Program-made: the position numbers and the translations under genes | In this document: positions 1-8,788 of the stretch, piece after piece | Layout of the letters: every line of letters begins with the position of its first letter | How positions within the stretch are numbered: the stretch's first letter is position 1 | Assembly: GCA_023247215.1 (NCBI GenBank) | Contig: JAHFGX010000003.1 | Coordinates: 1-55,754, forward strand | Source of the DNA: Candidatus Omnitrophota bacterium | Lineage (GTDB): Bacteria; Omnitrophota; Gorgyraeia; Aquiviventales; Aquiviventaceae | Direction: 5' to 3' | Length of the DNA stretch: 55,754 nucleotides | Notes under the pieces: generated by a model | The model's input: only the letters and a program-made list of their open reading frames with translations | Databases searched by the model: none | Told to the model about the DNA's origin: nothing

Positions 1-293
1 CCACACCGGATCTGCTCGTGGCGGATGAGCCCACCACGGCGCTGGATGTGACGGTGCAGTTGCAGCTCCTGCGGCTGTTGCGGGATTTGCAGCGCAGCCT
101 CAAGCTCTCCATCCTCCTCATCTCCCACGATCTCCTGGTGGTCGAGCGGATCGCGCACCGGGTGGGGGTGATGTCTCAAGGGTGCCTGGTGGAAGCTGGG
201 CCGGTGGCCCAGGTGCTGCGCCAGCCCCAGCATGCCGCCACCGCCGAGCTGCTCCGCGCGCGGGACGCGCTGGCATTTCCAGCCTCCTCATGA
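1..293 (+). CDS. oppD: Peptide/nickel ABC transporter ATP-binding protein, C-terminal part (OppD/DppD type), cut by window edge
   Basis: Only the last ~97 residues are present; the reading frame runs in from base 3. The visible part starts with the Walker B segment (LLVADEPTTALD) and continues through the H-loop histidine (LLISHDLLVVERIAHRV) and the usual OppD tail. As a family, these ATPases power import of oligopeptides, dipeptides or nickel at the cytoplasmic face of the membrane, usually as a heterodimer with OppF. The stop codon overlaps the ATG of the next ATPase by 4 bases (ATGA), which fits an oppD-oppF pair. The substrate cannot be judged because permease and binding-protein genes lie outside the window. 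Confidence 0.9.
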   Translation, partial: TPDLLVADEPTTALDVTVQLQLLRLLRDLQRSLKLSILLISHDLLVVERIAHRVGVMSQGCLVEAGPVAQVLRQPQHAATAELLRARDALAFPASS

Positions 294-1096
294 CCGAACC
301 CGTTCTCGACGCGCGCGAGCTCCGCAAGTCTTACGCTCACCGTCGGGGCGCAGCGCAGCGCTCGGGGCGTCTCGTCGCCGTCGAGTCCGTCACGTGCGCG
401 GTCCAGGTCGGAGAAGCCGTCGGCCTCGTCGGGGAATCCGGCTGCGGCAAGACCACATTGGCCAAGCTGCTCATCGGCCTCATCACGCCGGATGCCGGCG
501 CGGTCCGCCTGCAGGGGCGGGTGCTGCAGCAGTTGCGCGGCAGGGAATTGCGCGCCGCGCGGCGCCAGGCGCAGATGATCTTCCAGGACCCCGGCAACAG
601 CCTGAACCCGCGCATGATAGTGGAGGAGATCGTCAGCGAGCCGTTGATCATCCACCGCGTAGCTCACGGGGCCGCGCTCCGCCGCCGCGCTGAGGAGCTG
701 CTAGGCCTGGTGCAGTTGCCTGCCGCCATGCTGCGCCGCCTGCCGCATGAGCTCAGCGGCGGCGAGCGCCAGCGCGTCGGCATCGCCCGTGCCTTGGCCA
801 CCGATCCGGCGCTGCTCATCTGCGATGAGCCGATCTCGTCCCTCGACGTTGCCGTCGGCGTCCAAATCCTCGAGCTGTTGCGGAGCCTGCGCCGCCGGCG
901 CCATATGGCGCTCTTCTTCATCTCCCACGACCTGCGCGCCGTCGCCTCGCTGTGCGACCGCATCCTCGTCATGCGCGAGGGGAAGATTATTGAGGAAGCG
1001 GCCACTGCCGACGTGCTCCACCGACCCCAGCAGCCCTATACGCGCTGGCTCCTCCACTGCGCCTCCCTCGACCTCGACGCCCTGAACGAACCATGA
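290..1096 (+). CDS. oppF: Peptide/nickel ABC transporter ATP-binding protein (OppF/DppF type)
   Basis: A 268-residue ABC ATPase with every core motif: Walker A GESGCGKTT (about residues 49-57), Q-loop (MIFQDPGNSLNP, the hallmark of the Opp/Dpp ATPases), signature LSGGERQR, Walker B LLICDEP and the switch histidine in FFISHDLRAV. It is slightly shorter than typical OppF (about 300-330 residues) because the C-terminal oligopeptide-transporter zinc-binding-type tail is minimal. The ATG at 290 was chosen over a longer in-frame extension because it overlaps the oppD stop (ATGA) and begins like family members (MTEPVLDARELRKSY). It presumably forms the ATPase heterodimer with the preceding gene. Confidence 0.9.
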   Translation: MTEPVLDARELRKSYAHRRGAAQRSGRLVAVESVTCAVQVGEAVGLVGESGCGKTTLAKLLIGLITPDAGAVRLQGRVLQQLRGRELRAARRQAQMIFQDPGNSLNPRMIVEEIVSEPLIIHRVAHGAALRRRAEELLGLVQLPAAMLRRLPHELSGGERQRVGIARALATDPALLICDEPISSLDVAVGVQILELLRSLRRRRHMALFFISHDLRAVASLCDRILVMREGKIIEEAATADVLHRPQQPYTRWLLHCASLDLDALNEP

Positions 1097-1287
1097 ACCC
1101 AGGGGAACCTGTTGAAATCCGCTGCCCCTATTGCGGCGAGCTCCTTGAAATCGTTATTGACCAATCGGCCGGCCGACAGCAATATATAGAAGACTGCCAC
1201 GTCTGTTGCCATCCCATCCATCTGCGCATTTCCATTGATGAAGAGGGTCTGCCAAGCGTCGAAGCGCACCGAGAGGACGAATCATGA
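1093..1287 (+). CDS. CPXCG-motif cysteine-rich zinc-ribbon protein
   Basis: A 64-residue protein with two cysteine pairs, CPYC at residues 11-14 and CHVC at about 35-38 (with a further Cys-His following), spaced as in the small CPXCG zinc-ribbon family (PF14255-like). Two CxxC knuckles usually bind one zinc ion. The cellular role of the family is unknown; members are often small acidic proteins, and this one has an acidic C terminus. The start overlaps the oppF stop (ATGA), so it is probably translated by coupling and cotranscribed with the transporter. Length agrees with the family. Confidence 0.8.
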   Translation: MNPGEPVEIRCPYCGELLEIVIDQSAGRQQYIEDCHVCCHPIHLRISIDEEGLPSVEAHREDES

Positions 1288-2426
1288 ACAGCACGACACC
1301 AGCCAAGCTTGACCGGTTCCGCGTGTTCCTTTGGTTGTTCGCCGCGCTTCAGATGGGGACGCCGTCGGGATCGGCGGCAGAAATACTCAAGCAGCCGCGA
1401 ACCTACGCGATCGGATTGGGCTATGTTACCGCCCATCGCCCGCTGAGTGTGACCGCCGCCTACGATCACATTGCGCGCGCAGCCGACATCGCGTACATCC
1501 AGAAGACCTGGAGCGAATGGCAACGGCCGGAAACGTTGGACGAGGTGACTATCGCCCGCCACAAGGGTCTGAAAATTTATCTGGCGTTGGATCTGTTAAG
1601 CTACAGTGCCCCGCCACGGCGCGATGTCGTGCTGGCGGATGGAGCAGCAAGCAATTTTTCTTCGCCGGCCGTTCAGGCCGCCTATCTCCAACTGGTGACG
1701 GATCTCGTTCGCGCCTATCAGCCGGATTATGTTGTTCCTTTAGTGGAAGCCAATCTCCACGCGGCGCACAACCCGGGCAGCTATTCCGCGTTCAAGCAAT
1801 GGTATCCGCAGGTGTTCCAAACCATCAGGCGCTTGAGCCCAGGAACGCGAATCGGGGTGAGCATGAGTTATGCGGATTATATGAGTCCGTCCGGGTTTGG
1901 AGCGGAAGACCGGGAGGCGTACCGTCGCGCCATCAAAGATTTCGAGCCGTATTCCGACATGGTGTGCGCTTCCGTGTATCCTTTTCTTCTCTATGTCGGC
2001 CCTCGCCTGACGACGTCCCCGCCGTTGACGTTTCATCCCAGGCCGAGCGGCATTCCAGAAGATTTCTTCAACGAGCTGGCGGGAGGATCGTCCTTGCCCC
2101 TGTTTATTTCCGAAACAAGCTGGGTGAGCCGCACGTTTGACATTGCCGGGATCATCCGCATTCAATCGTCCCCGGAAGACCAGTCCGACTATGTGGCGCG
2201 ATTGACCGAACTGGCCGGCCGGGCGCAAGCCCAAGGACAGAAAATTGAAGCCATCAATTTCGTTTCGCTCGTGGATCCGGATGAGCGCAGTTGCGATGCC
2301 GCGCTCACGGCTTCAGGGCTGTCATGGTTCTGTTCGTTGGCGCTGATGAATTCGACGGCCCAGGACAAACCGGCGTTTGTCACAATGGAAACCTGGAAAC
2401 GCGACGAGCCGTACCGCGGGCCATGA
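1284..2426 (+). CDS. Secreted TIM-barrel glycoside-hydrolase-like protein
   Basis: This 380-residue protein begins with a basic stretch and a hydrophobic segment (FRVFLWLFAALQMG, about residues 12-25) ending near GSAAE, which looks like a Sec signal peptide. The body alternates beta and alpha segments as in clan GH-A barrels. Glutamates lie where acid/base and nucleophile residues are expected: E in VPLVEANLHAAHNPG (mid-protein) and E in LPLFISETSW (about residue 278). I cannot assign a glycoside hydrolase family or substrate. The ATG overlaps the preceding stop (ATGA), tying it to the oppDF-CPXCG operon; exporting a hydrolase alongside an importer would make sense but is inference. Confidence 0.6.
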   Translation: MNSTTPAKLDRFRVFLWLFAALQMGTPSGSAAEILKQPRTYAIGLGYVTAHRPLSVTAAYDHIARAADIAYIQKTWSEWQRPETLDEVTIARHKGLKIYLALDLLSYSAPPRRDVVLADGAASNFSSPAVQAAYLQLVTDLVRAYQPDYVVPLVEANLHAAHNPGSYSAFKQWYPQVFQTIRRLSPGTRIGVSMSYADYMSPSGFGAEDREAYRRAIKDFEPYSDMVCASVYPFLLYVGPRLTTSPPLTFHPRPSGIPEDFFNELAGGSSLPLFISETSWVSRTFDIAGIIRIQSSPEDQSDYVARLTELAGRAQAQGQKIEAINFVSLVDPDERSCDAALTASGLSWFCSLALMNSTAQDKPAFVTMETWKRDEPYRGP

Positions 2427-2524
2427 CACGGCGTCTCGCGCTCACCGTCCTCTATAGCGGCTCCGTCCTCCCGGAAAACGTCCGCATTCTCCTGGAGCCT
2501 GAGCGCCGCTTGCTGGGATTGTGA
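2423..2524 (+). CDS. Tiny coupled ORF of 33 codons, function unknown
   Basis: ATG at 2423 overlaps the stop of the secreted hydrolase-like gene (ATGA), the same coupling seen between the three genes before it. It encodes a 33-residue basic peptide (MTRRLALTVLYSGSVLP...) with strongly G/C-biased third codon positions, as expected for coding DNA here. It resembles nothing I recognise and could equally be a decayed gene end or chance. It ends 17 bases before the -10 box of marC. Confidence 0.25.
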   Translation: MTRRLALTVLYSGSVLPENVRILLEPERRLLGL

Positions 2525-2541
2525 GGCTCTACAGAAGGCGG

Positions 2542-2547
2542 TATAAT
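2542..2547 (+). promoter_or_regulatory. Sigma-70 -10 box (TATAAT) close to marC start
   Basis: A perfect TATAAT ends 11 bases before the marC ATG. No convincing -35 hexamer lies 16-18 bases upstream and there is no Shine-Dalgarno sequence between box and start. If used, the transcript would begin about 4-6 bases before the ATG, giving a nearly leaderless mRNA. Confidence 0.45.
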
Positions 2548-2558
2548 ACCCAACGATC

Positions 2559-3143
2559 ATGGTCTGGGAACGGTTATGGTTATCCTTTCTGCCTCTGTGC
2601 GTGGCAGTTGACGCGCTGGGCGTGGTCCCGCTTTACTGGGCCCTCGTGCAGGAGCAGCCCGTCTCGCAGCGCCGGCAGACCGTGCACCAGGCGGTGATCG
2701 TCGCGTTTGTCGTCGCGCTGGTCTTTCTGTGGATCAGCGAAGCCGTCTTTAAGCTCATGGGCATCCAGATCGCGGACGTGATGATTGCCGGGGGGCTTAT
2801 TTTATTTGCGCTGTCACTAAACGACCTGCTGCACCCGGAAAAGGTGTCCTACGCGTCAGGCGGGGAGGTGGGAGCCGTGCCGCTGGGCGTGCCCATCATC
2901 GTCGGGCCGGCGGTGCTCACCACGGCGTTGCTCGTGCGCCAGCGCTACGGCCTCTGGCCGACCATCAGCGCCTTGAGCCTGAACATCTTATTGGTGTGGG
3001 TGATTTTGCAGGTGGCTGACCGGCTGCTCCAGCGCATCGGCAGCGCCGGCGCCCGCGTCGTTTCGAAGGTCATGAACCTCGTCTTGGCCGCGTTTGCCGT
3101 GATGTTGGTGCGGCAGGGCCTGACGATGGTCTTGCCGCGATAA
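2559..3143 (+). CDS. marC: MarC family integral membrane protein
   Basis: A 194-residue membrane protein with about six hydrophobic segments in the MarC/UPF0056 pattern. It opens with FLPLCVAVDALGVVPLYW, has an LILFALSLNDLL-type middle helix, and a PLGVPIIVGPAVLTTALLVRQ motif (the conserved G-P-A-x-x-T-x-x-L region of MarC). Length matches the family (about 195-215). MarC proteins are inner-membrane proteins of unsettled function; the old link to multiple antibiotic resistance has not held up in general. It has its own putative promoter and is followed by a 76-base gap holding a short GC palindrome before glgC. Confidence 0.85.
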   Translation: MVWERLWLSFLPLCVAVDALGVVPLYWALVQEQPVSQRRQTVHQAVIVAFVVALVFLWISEAVFKLMGIQIADVMIAGGLILFALSLNDLLHPEKVSYASGGEVGAVPLGVPIIVGPAVLTTALLVRQRYGLWPTISALSLNILLVWVILQVADRLLQRIGSAGARVVSKVMNLVLAAFAVMLVRQGLTMVLPR

Positions 3144-3219
3144 TCGCCGCGGCACGCCGGATCCGGCGGCCGGGCGCTCCCTGGATGCATGATCATCACC
3201 AGCGACAGGTGATTCTCTC

Positions 3220-4476
3220 ATGACGATGCAGCGGGTCTTAACCTTTATCATGGCGGGCGGGAAGGGGGAGCGATTGTACCCCCTCACCAAGGACCGCGCC
3301 AAGCCGGCGGTGCCCTTCGGCGGCATCTACCGCGTGATTGACTTCACGCTGTCGAACTGCATCAACTCCGGCATCCGCAAGATCGACGTGCTGATCCAGT
3401 ACAAATCCATCTCGCTGCAGCGGCACCTGCGGATGGGCTGGAACATCTTTGACAGCGAGCTGGGGGAATACATTGACGTCATCCCGGCGCAGCAGCGCGT
3501 GGAGGAGCACTGGTACCTCGGCACGGCGGACGCGGTCTACCAGAACATCTACTCCATCGAGCAGGAACGGCCGCAGGAAGTGCTGGTCCTGGCGGGCGAC
3601 CACGTCTACCGGATGAACTATTCGCAGGTGGTGGAGTTCCACCGGGCGCACCAGGCGGACGTGACCGTCAGCGTTGTGAAGATGAAGTGCGAAGAGGCGA
3701 CCGGGTTCGGCATCGTGCAGGTGAACGAGGAAGGGCGCATCATCGGCTTCGAGGAGAAGCCGCGCCAGCCCAAGCCCATCCCCGGCGACCCGGCGCACTG
3801 CTACGCCTCGATGGGGATTTACCTGTTCAAGCGCGAGCCGCTGGAGCAGGTGTTGATCGAAAACGCCAAGCGCAGCGACACCACCCATGACTTCGGGCGG
3901 GACGTGCTGCCGCGCATGTTCAGCTCGCACGGCGTCTTCGCGTACAACTTTCAAGACCGGCACACCGGCGAGCCGCGCTATTGGCGGGACATCGGGACGC
4001 TGGACGCCTATTACGCCGCCAATATGGACCTGGTGCACCCAGCACCCCAGTTCAATCTCTACAGCCCCAACTGGCCCATCCGGACGTACCACGAGCAGTG
4101 GCCGCCGGCCAAGACGATGTTCGCGGACGAGGCCACCGGGCGGGTGGGCTCGCTGCTCGATTCGCTGGTGTCCAACGGCTGCATCATCAGCGGCGGGCGG
4201 GTGCAGCGCTGCGTGCTTTCTCCGAACGTGCGGGTGAACAGCTTTTCGGAAGTCTATGATTCGATCCTGATGGAGCGCGTGGAGGTGGGTCGCTACGCCA
4301 AGATCCGCCGCGCCATCATTGACAAGGACGTGGTGATCCCGCGTTACGCGGAGATCGGCTACGACGAGGAAGAGGACCGCAAGCGGTACCACGTGACGGA
4401 GCAGGGCATCGTGGTGGTGGCCAAGGGCACGGTCATCGAGGAGCCGCGCAAGGCGGTTTCGTTGGTGGGGACATGA
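3220..4476 (+). CDS. glgC: Glucose-1-phosphate adenylyltransferase (ADP-glucose pyrophosphorylase)
   Basis: Makes ADP-glucose from glucose-1-phosphate and ATP, the committed step of bacterial glycogen synthesis. The 418-residue protein has the N-terminal nucleotidyltransferase signature ([13 protein letters not shown], about residues 11-23), the following KPAVPFGG substrate loop, the catalytic-domain GTADAVYQN and [12 protein letters not shown] segments, and a C-terminal left-handed beta-helix region (from about residue 300). Length equals typical GlgC (about 405-430). AGGTGA lies 7 bases before the ATG. The end overlaps thiG by ATGA. No other glg gene is present in the window, so regulation and glycogen use here are inferred. 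Confidence 0.95.
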   Translation: MTMQRVLTFIMAGGKGERLYPLTKDRAKPAVPFGGIYRVIDFTLSNCINSGIRKIDVLIQYKSISLQRHLRMGWNIFDSELGEYIDVIPAQQRVEEHWYLGTADAVYQNIYSIEQERPQEVLVLAGDHVYRMNYSQVVEFHRAHQADVTVSVVKMKCEEATGFGIVQVNEEGRIIGFEEKPRQPKPIPGDPAHCYASMGIYLFKREPLEQVLIENAKRSDTTHDFGRDVLPRMFSSHGVFAYNFQDRHTGEPRYWRDIGTLDAYYAANMDLVHPAPQFNLYSPNWPIRTYHEQWPPAKTMFADEATGRVGSLLDSLVSNGCIISGGRVQRCVLSPNVRVNSFSEVYDSILMERVEVGRYAKIRRAIIDKDVVIPRYAEIGYDEEEDRKRYHVTEQGIVVVAKGTVIEEPRKAVSLVGT

Positions 4477-5270
4477 GCGCGGCATTGACGATTGGATCCG
4501 TGGCGCTGCGCTCGCGGCTGATCGTCGGGACGGGGAAGTACCGCACCGGCGAGCTGATGCGCGAGGCCGTCGAAGCCTCCGGCGCCGAGATGGTGACGGT
4601 GGCGGTGCGCCGCCTCAACCTGGACAAACCCGGCGAGCCCAACTTGCTGGAGTTTTTGGATCGCTCCCGGCTGACCTTGCTGCCGAACACGGCGGGCTGC
4701 TATACGGCGGAGGACGCGATCCGTGTCGCGCGCCTGGGCCGCGAAGCCGGGTTGTCCAACGTGGTGAAGGTGGAGGTGATCGGCGACCAGAAAACGCTGC
4801 TGCCCGACACCGAGGCGCTCTTGAGCGCCACCAAGGCGCTGGTGCGCGAAGGATTCGTCGTGCTGCCGTATACCAACGATGATCCCGTCATGGCGAAAAA
4901 GCTGGAAGACGCCGGCGCGGCCTGCGTGATGCCGCTGGCCGGGCCGATCGGCTCCGGGCAGGGGATTCTGAATCCGTTGACGATCCGCTTCATCCTGGAG
5001 GCGGTCTCCGTGCCGGTGATCGTGGATGCCGGCGTCGGCACGGCCTCCGACGCGGCCGTAGCCATGGAGCTGGGCGCGGATGGCGTCTTGATGAACACGG
5101 CCATCGCCGGGGCGAACGATCCGGTGAAGATGGCGCGCGCCATGCGCCTGGCGGTGGAAGCGGGCCGCCTGGCGTTTGAAGCCGGCCGCATCCCGAAGCT
5201 GCCGTACGCGTCTGCCTCAAGCCCGGCGCAAGGCACCCTGCGTGCCTCTGTCGCGGCCGCGACCAAGTAA
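4473..5270 (+). CDS. thiG: Thiazole synthase ThiG
   Basis: Forms the thiazole phosphate moiety of thiamine from deoxyxylulose-5-phosphate, ThiS thiocarboxylate and dehydroglycine in the cytoplasm. The 265-residue protein shows the family opening ([12 protein letters not shown]), the [13 protein letters not shown] motif, the imine-forming lysine in [10 protein letters not shown] (about residue 96), and the phosphate-binding end ([25 protein letters not shown]). Length agrees with ThiG (about 255-265). It starts inside the glgC stop (ATGA). Its partners thiS and thiH/thiO are absent from the window, so it is a detached member of the thiamine pathway. Confidence 0.95.
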   Translation: MSAALTIGSVALRSRLIVGTGKYRTGELMREAVEASGAEMVTVAVRRLNLDKPGEPNLLEFLDRSRLTLLPNTAGCYTAEDAIRVARLGREAGLSNVVKVEVIGDQKTLLPDTEALLSATKALVREGFVVLPYTNDDPVMAKKLEDAGAACVMPLAGPIGSGQGILNPLTIRFILEAVSVPVIVDAGVGTASDAAVAMELGADGVLMNTAIAGANDPVKMARAMRLAVEAGRLAFEAGRIPKLPYASASSPAQGTLRASVAAATK

Positions 5271-5298
5271 GATGCCGATCACTCAGCGAAAGGAACCG

Positions 5299-6399
5299 AT
5301 GAGCGCGCCATCCCACTCGACAACGCAACAGCGCACCTACCGCGTGGCCGTGATCGCCGGCGATGGCACCGGCCCGGAAGTGGTCCGCGAAGGGCAAAAG
5401 GTATTGGAAGCCGCGGCCAAGGCCGAAGGGTTCACCCTGGCGTGGGAGCCGCACGACTTCAGCGGCGCGCGCTACCTGCGCACCAACGAGCTGGTGTCAG
5501 ACAAGGACATCGAGGCGCTGCGGGCGACGGCCGCCATCTATCTGGGCGCCGTGGGGCATCCGGACGTGCCGCCTGGCATCCTGGAGCATGGGGTGCTGCT
5601 GCGCCTGCGCTTCGCGCTGGACCAGTACATCAACCTGCGGCCGGTGAAGCTGTATCCGGGCGTGTGGACGCCGCTCAAGGACAAAACGCCGGAGCACATT
5701 GATTTTGTCGTCGTGCGGGAGAACACCGAAGGCCTCTACGCCGGGGTCGGCGGGTTCCTGCGCAAGGGCACGCCCGATGAGGTGGCGTTGCAGACCTCCG
5801 TCAACAGCCGCAAGGGCGTGGAGCGGTGCGTCCGCTACGCCTTCGAGCTGACGCGCGCGCGCAACAAGCGCAAGAAGCTCACCTTCTGCGGCAAAACCAA
5901 CGTGCTCACCTATGCGCACGACCTCTGGCAGCGGGTGTTCCAGGAGGTGGCGAAAGAATATCCGGACGTGCAGACCGACTACGCGCACGTGGACGCCACC
6001 TGCATGTGGATGGTCAAGAACCCGGAGTGGTTCGACGTGATCGTGACGGACAACATGTTCGGCGACATCATCACCGACCTGGGTGCAATAATTCAAGGAG
6101 GCATGGGCATTGCCGCGGGCGGCAACGTGAACCCGCAGGGCGTGTCCATGTTCGAGCCCATCGGCGGCTCCGCCCCCAAGTACACGGGCAAGAACGTGAT
6201 CAACCCGCTGGCGGCGATCTGCGCCGGCGGGATGCTGCTGGAGCATCTCGGCGAGCGACACGCGGCCGCGCGGGTCGAGCAGGCGGTGATGCGCCTGACG
6301 CCGCAGCTCAAAAGCCTGGCGGCCGGGCAAATGGGCTACAGCACCACGGAAGTGGGGGATCTGGTGGCGCGGTACGTGGCAGAGTGGAAGGCCACGTGA
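5299..6399 (+). CDS. leuB: 3-isopropylmalate dehydrogenase family protein (beta-decarboxylating dehydrogenase)
   Basis: A 366-residue NAD-dependent beta-decarboxylating dehydrogenase. Family motifs: [12 protein letters not shown] at the N terminus, [15 protein letters not shown] (substrate arginines), [13 protein letters not shown], the [17 protein letters not shown] segment, DATCMWMV and the metal-binding [13 protein letters not shown]. The pattern is closest in my memory to the actinobacterial-type LeuB, which oxidises 3-isopropylmalate in leucine synthesis; tartrate/malate or isocitrate dehydrogenase activity cannot be excluded. The usual HGSAP is GGSAP here. I chose ATG 5299 because AAAGGAA lies 4-5 bases before it; an in-frame ATG at 5272, just after the thiG stop, is the alternative. 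No other leu gene is nearby. Confidence 0.75.
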   Translation: MSAPSHSTTQQRTYRVAVIAGDGTGPEVVREGQKVLEAAAKAEGFTLAWEPHDFSGARYLRTNELVSDKDIEALRATAAIYLGAVGHPDVPPGILEHGVLLRLRFALDQYINLRPVKLYPGVWTPLKDKTPEHIDFVVVRENTEGLYAGVGGFLRKGTPDEVALQTSVNSRKGVERCVRYAFELTRARNKRKKLTFCGKTNVLTYAHDLWQRVFQEVAKEYPDVQTDYAHVDATCMWMVKNPEWFDVIVTDNMFGDIITDLGAIIQGGMGIAAGGNVNPQGVSMFEPIGGSAPKYTGKNVINPLAAICAGGMLLEHLGERHAAARVEQAVMRLTPQLKSLAAGQMGYSTTEVGDLVARYVAEWKAT

Positions 6400-6413
6400 G
6401 AGAATCTGTTGTC

Positions 6414-7499
6414 ATGAAGTCTCGAGCCGTGTCGAAACGGAACGCGCAGACCGTGGCCGTGGTTGGCGCCACGGGCGCGGTGGGCACCGAGATGCTCCGC
6501 GTACTGGAGGAGCGCCGCTTTCCCATCGGCAAGATCGTGCTGCTGGCCTCGGAGCGGTCCGCCGGCAAGCGGCTGCGCTTCAACGGCACAGCGGCCACGG
6601 TAGAGCGGCTTCGGCCGGAGGCGTTTGAGGGCGTGGACATCGCGCTCTTCAGCGCCGGGGCAAGCCGCAGCCTGCAATTCGCGCCGGAAGCGGTCAAGCG
6701 CGGCGCGGTGGTGGTGGACAACTCCAGCGCCTTCCGCATGGATCCGGCCGTGCCGCTGGTCGTGCCGGAGGTGAACCCGCACGCCTTGCGCCGGCATCGC
6801 GGCATCATCGCCAATCCCAACTGCTCGACGATCATCATGCTCGTAGCGCTCAAACCGCTGCATGACGCGGCGACGCTTCGCCGGATCGTCGTGGCGACTT
6901 ATCAGTCCGTCTCCGGCGCCGGGGCCAAGGCGATGTACCAGCTCTGGGACGAGTCCCGCCAAATCCTGGGCCGGTGGAAGGGCAAAGCCGGAACCTGGTC
7001 GGCCGACGGGCAGCCCTGGAAGCTGGCGCGCAGCGCCGGCCCGCTGCCCAAGCAGATTGCGTTCAACGTGATCCCGCAGGTGGACGCGTTTCTGGACAAC
7101 CGCTCCACCAAGGAAGAAATCAAAATGGTCCAGGAAACGCGCAAGATCCTGGAGGCGCCGGCGCTGGCGGTCTCCGTCACGTGCGCGCGGGTGCCGGTGT
7201 TTGTGGCCCACTCCGAGGCGGTCTGGATCGAAACCGCGCGGCCCTTGTCCGTCGCTGAGGCGCGCCGGTTGCTGCAAGGCGCGCTGGGTGTGAAATTAGT
7301 AGATGAAGGGGCCCGGGGCAGGTACCCGTTGCCGGTGGACGCCGGCGGGCAGGATGCGGTGCTGGTGGGCCGCCTCCGGGCCGATGAATCGGTGAAGAAC
7401 GGCCTGGCGTTGTGGCTCAGCGGCGATAACCTCCGCAAAGGCGCGGCCACCAACGCCGTCCAGATCGCCGAGCTCCTCCTCCACGCCAAGGGCGCGTAG
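6414..7499 (+). CDS. asd: Aspartate-semialdehyde dehydrogenase
   Basis: Reduces aspartyl phosphate to aspartate semialdehyde with NADPH, the branch point to lysine/diaminopimelate, methionine and threonine. The 361-residue protein has the Rossmann motif VVGATGAVGTEML, the FSAGASRS loop, the catalytic cysteine in NPNCSTI (about residue 137), and the RVPVFVAHSEAVWIE region with the acid/base histidine, ending LSGDNLRKGAATNAVQIAE. ATG 6414 is taken; a GTG at 6396 overlapping the leuB-like stop is possible. It feeds DapA, encoded 12 kb downstream. Length is slightly above the usual 330-345. Confidence 0.95.
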   Translation: MKSRAVSKRNAQTVAVVGATGAVGTEMLRVLEERRFPIGKIVLLASERSAGKRLRFNGTAATVERLRPEAFEGVDIALFSAGASRSLQFAPEAVKRGAVVVDNSSAFRMDPAVPLVVPEVNPHALRRHRGIIANPNCSTIIMLVALKPLHDAATLRRIVVATYQSVSGAGAKAMYQLWDESRQILGRWKGKAGTWSADGQPWKLARSAGPLPKQIAFNVIPQVDAFLDNRSTKEEIKMVQETRKILEAPALAVSVTCARVPVFVAHSEAVWIETARPLSVAEARRLLQGALGVKLVDEGARGRYPLPVDAGGQDAVLVGRLRADESVKNGLALWLSGDNLRKGAATNAVQIAELLLHAKGA

Positions 7500-7535
7500 C
7501 GCACAACCTGTCCCCGCGGTACCCGGTACCTTTCT

Positions 7536-8288
7536 ATGCGTACGCTGAAGCTCACCGTCGCCTACGACGGCACCGGATTTTCCGGGTGGCAGGCGCAAGG
7601 GTCCAACGCCCGGAAGCCCACGATCCAAGGCACCCTGCAAGCGGCATGTCGCACCGTCCTGCGCGAACCGGTGAATGTGCTGGGCAGTGGGCGGACCGAT
7701 ACCGGCGTGCATGCGCTGGGGCAAGTGGCGCACCTGAAAACCGGCTCCGAGATCTCGCCCGATCGGCTGCGCATGGCGCTCAACGGCGTGCTGCCGCCGG
7801 CCATTTCCGTCATGGAGGTGAAGGAGGCGCCCCCGGACTTCCATGCGCAATTCAGCGCGGTGGCCAAACGCTACCGGTATCAGATCGTGATGGGGCCAGC
7901 GGTCCTGCCGTTTGAGCGGCGGTATGTCACGCAGGTGCGGGTGCCGTTGAACGTCGCGCTGATGCGGCGGGAAGCCCGGGCGCTGCTGGGCCGGCACGAC
8001 ATGGCGGCGTTCCAATCCGCGGGCCGCCTCGTGCGCGACACGCGCCGCACGATCCTGGATCTCAGCGTGCGCCGGCGCGGGAATCATCTCACGATCGAGA
8101 TCGAGGCGGACGGCTTCCTCTATAAGATGGTGCGACGGATCGTCGGCACGCTGCTCGACATCGGGCAGGGGCGCCTGCCGCCCGGCACTGTCAACGAGCT
8201 GCTGCGCAGCCGCGATCCCCTGCACGCGGGCCGGCCGGCGGACGCGCGAGGGCTCGCCCTGGTGTGCGTCCGGTATGCGACAGGCTGA
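7536..8288 (+). CDS. truA: tRNA pseudouridine synthase A
   Basis: Isomerises uridines 38-40 of the tRNA anticodon arm. The 250-residue protein has YDGTGFSGWQ near the N terminus and the catalytic aspartate in GRTDTGVHA (D55), plus the FLYKMVRRIVGTLL motif near the C terminus. Length agrees with TruA (about 245-270). It follows asd by 36 bases; that gap contains a small GGTACC-type palindrome. The stop lies 3 bases before the -35 box of the rplM promoter. Confidence 0.95.
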   Translation: MRTLKLTVAYDGTGFSGWQAQGSNARKPTIQGTLQAACRTVLREPVNVLGSGRTDTGVHALGQVAHLKTGSEISPDRLRMALNGVLPPAISVMEVKEAPPDFHAQFSAVAKRYRYQIVMGPAVLPFERRYVTQVRVPLNVALMRREARALLGRHDMAAFQSAGRLVRDTRRTILDLSVRRRGNHLTIEIEADGFLYKMVRRIVGTLLDIGQGRLPPGTVNELLRSRDPLHAGRPADARGLALVCVRYATG

Positions 8289-8291
8289 TGG

Positions 8292-8320
8292 TTGACAGTG
8301 CTCGCACAGCGTGCTACACT
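8292..8320 (+). promoter_or_regulatory. Sigma-70 promoter for rplM-rpsI
   Basis: Perfect TTGACA at 8292-8297, a 17-base spacer and TACACT at 8315-8320. The expected start site is near 8327, only about 8 bases before the rplM ATG at 8335, and no Shine-Dalgarno sequence precedes that ATG. The box sits in the short truA-rplM gap. Confidence 0.8.
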
Positions 8321-8334
8321 ACGCGCTTCCTGCA

Positions 8335-8784
8335 ATGGCCCGAATCAAATATCAGCAATCAACCACATTTGCCAAACCGGGCGAGGTGCCTCGCGCGTGG
8401 TGGCTTATTGATGCGAATGGGCAGACGCTTGGGCGGCTGGCCACTCGGATCGCCACGATGCTGCGCGGCAAGCATAAGCCGATGTACACCCCGTATGTGG
8501 ACACCGGCGATTTCGTGGTGGTCGTGAACGCGAAGTCGCTCAAGGTGACCGGCAACAAGGCTCAGCAGAAGAACTATCCGCAATATTCCGGCTACCCGGG
8601 CGGATTGAAGCTGGTGCCGTATGCCCGGATGATGGAGACGCATCCGGACCGCATTCTCCAGCACGCCGTCAAGGGGATGCTGCCGCCGGGTCCGTTAGGC
8701 CGGCGGTTGCTGGAAAAATTGAAAATCTATCCCGGGGCGGAGCATCCGCACAAGGCTCAAGTCCCTCAACCGTTAGGAGCGTAG
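8335..8784 (+). CDS. rplM: 50S ribosomal protein L13
   Basis: A 149-residue L13 of normal length (about 142-150). Family features: [21 protein letters not shown] at residues 19-39 in pattern, [24 protein letters not shown], and the [18 protein letters not shown] region before the AEHPHKAQ tail. L13 binds early to domain II/VI of 23S rRNA. The ATG at 8335 gives the correct N terminus; an upstream in-frame TTG/CTG extension would run into the -10 box. As in most bacteria it pairs with rpsI, 4 bases downstream. The promoter lies so close that the leader is about 8 bases and lacks a ribosome-binding site. Confidence 0.97.
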   Translation: MARIKYQQSTTFAKPGEVPRAWWLIDANGQTLGRLATRIATMLRGKHKPMYTPYVDTGDFVVVVNAKSLKVTGNKAQQKNYPQYSGYPGGLKLVPYARMMETHPDRILQHAVKGMLPPGPLGRRLLEKLKIYPGAEHPHKAQVPQPLGA

Positions 8785-8788
8785 CGTC

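Noticed and set aside
3154..3168. Palindrome GCCGGATCCGGC after marC
   Set aside because: Stem without a T-run and only 12 bases; not a convincing terminator or binding site.
3238..4485. 415-codon minus-strand open frame opposite glgC
   Set aside because: Antisense shadow of a G/C-rich third-position-biased gene; the product is His/Val/Leu/Arg-rich without domain patterns, while glgC is certain.
7516..7531. GGTACCCGGTACC palindrome between asd and truA
   Set aside because: Too short to assign, with no T-run; likely chance in a short gap.
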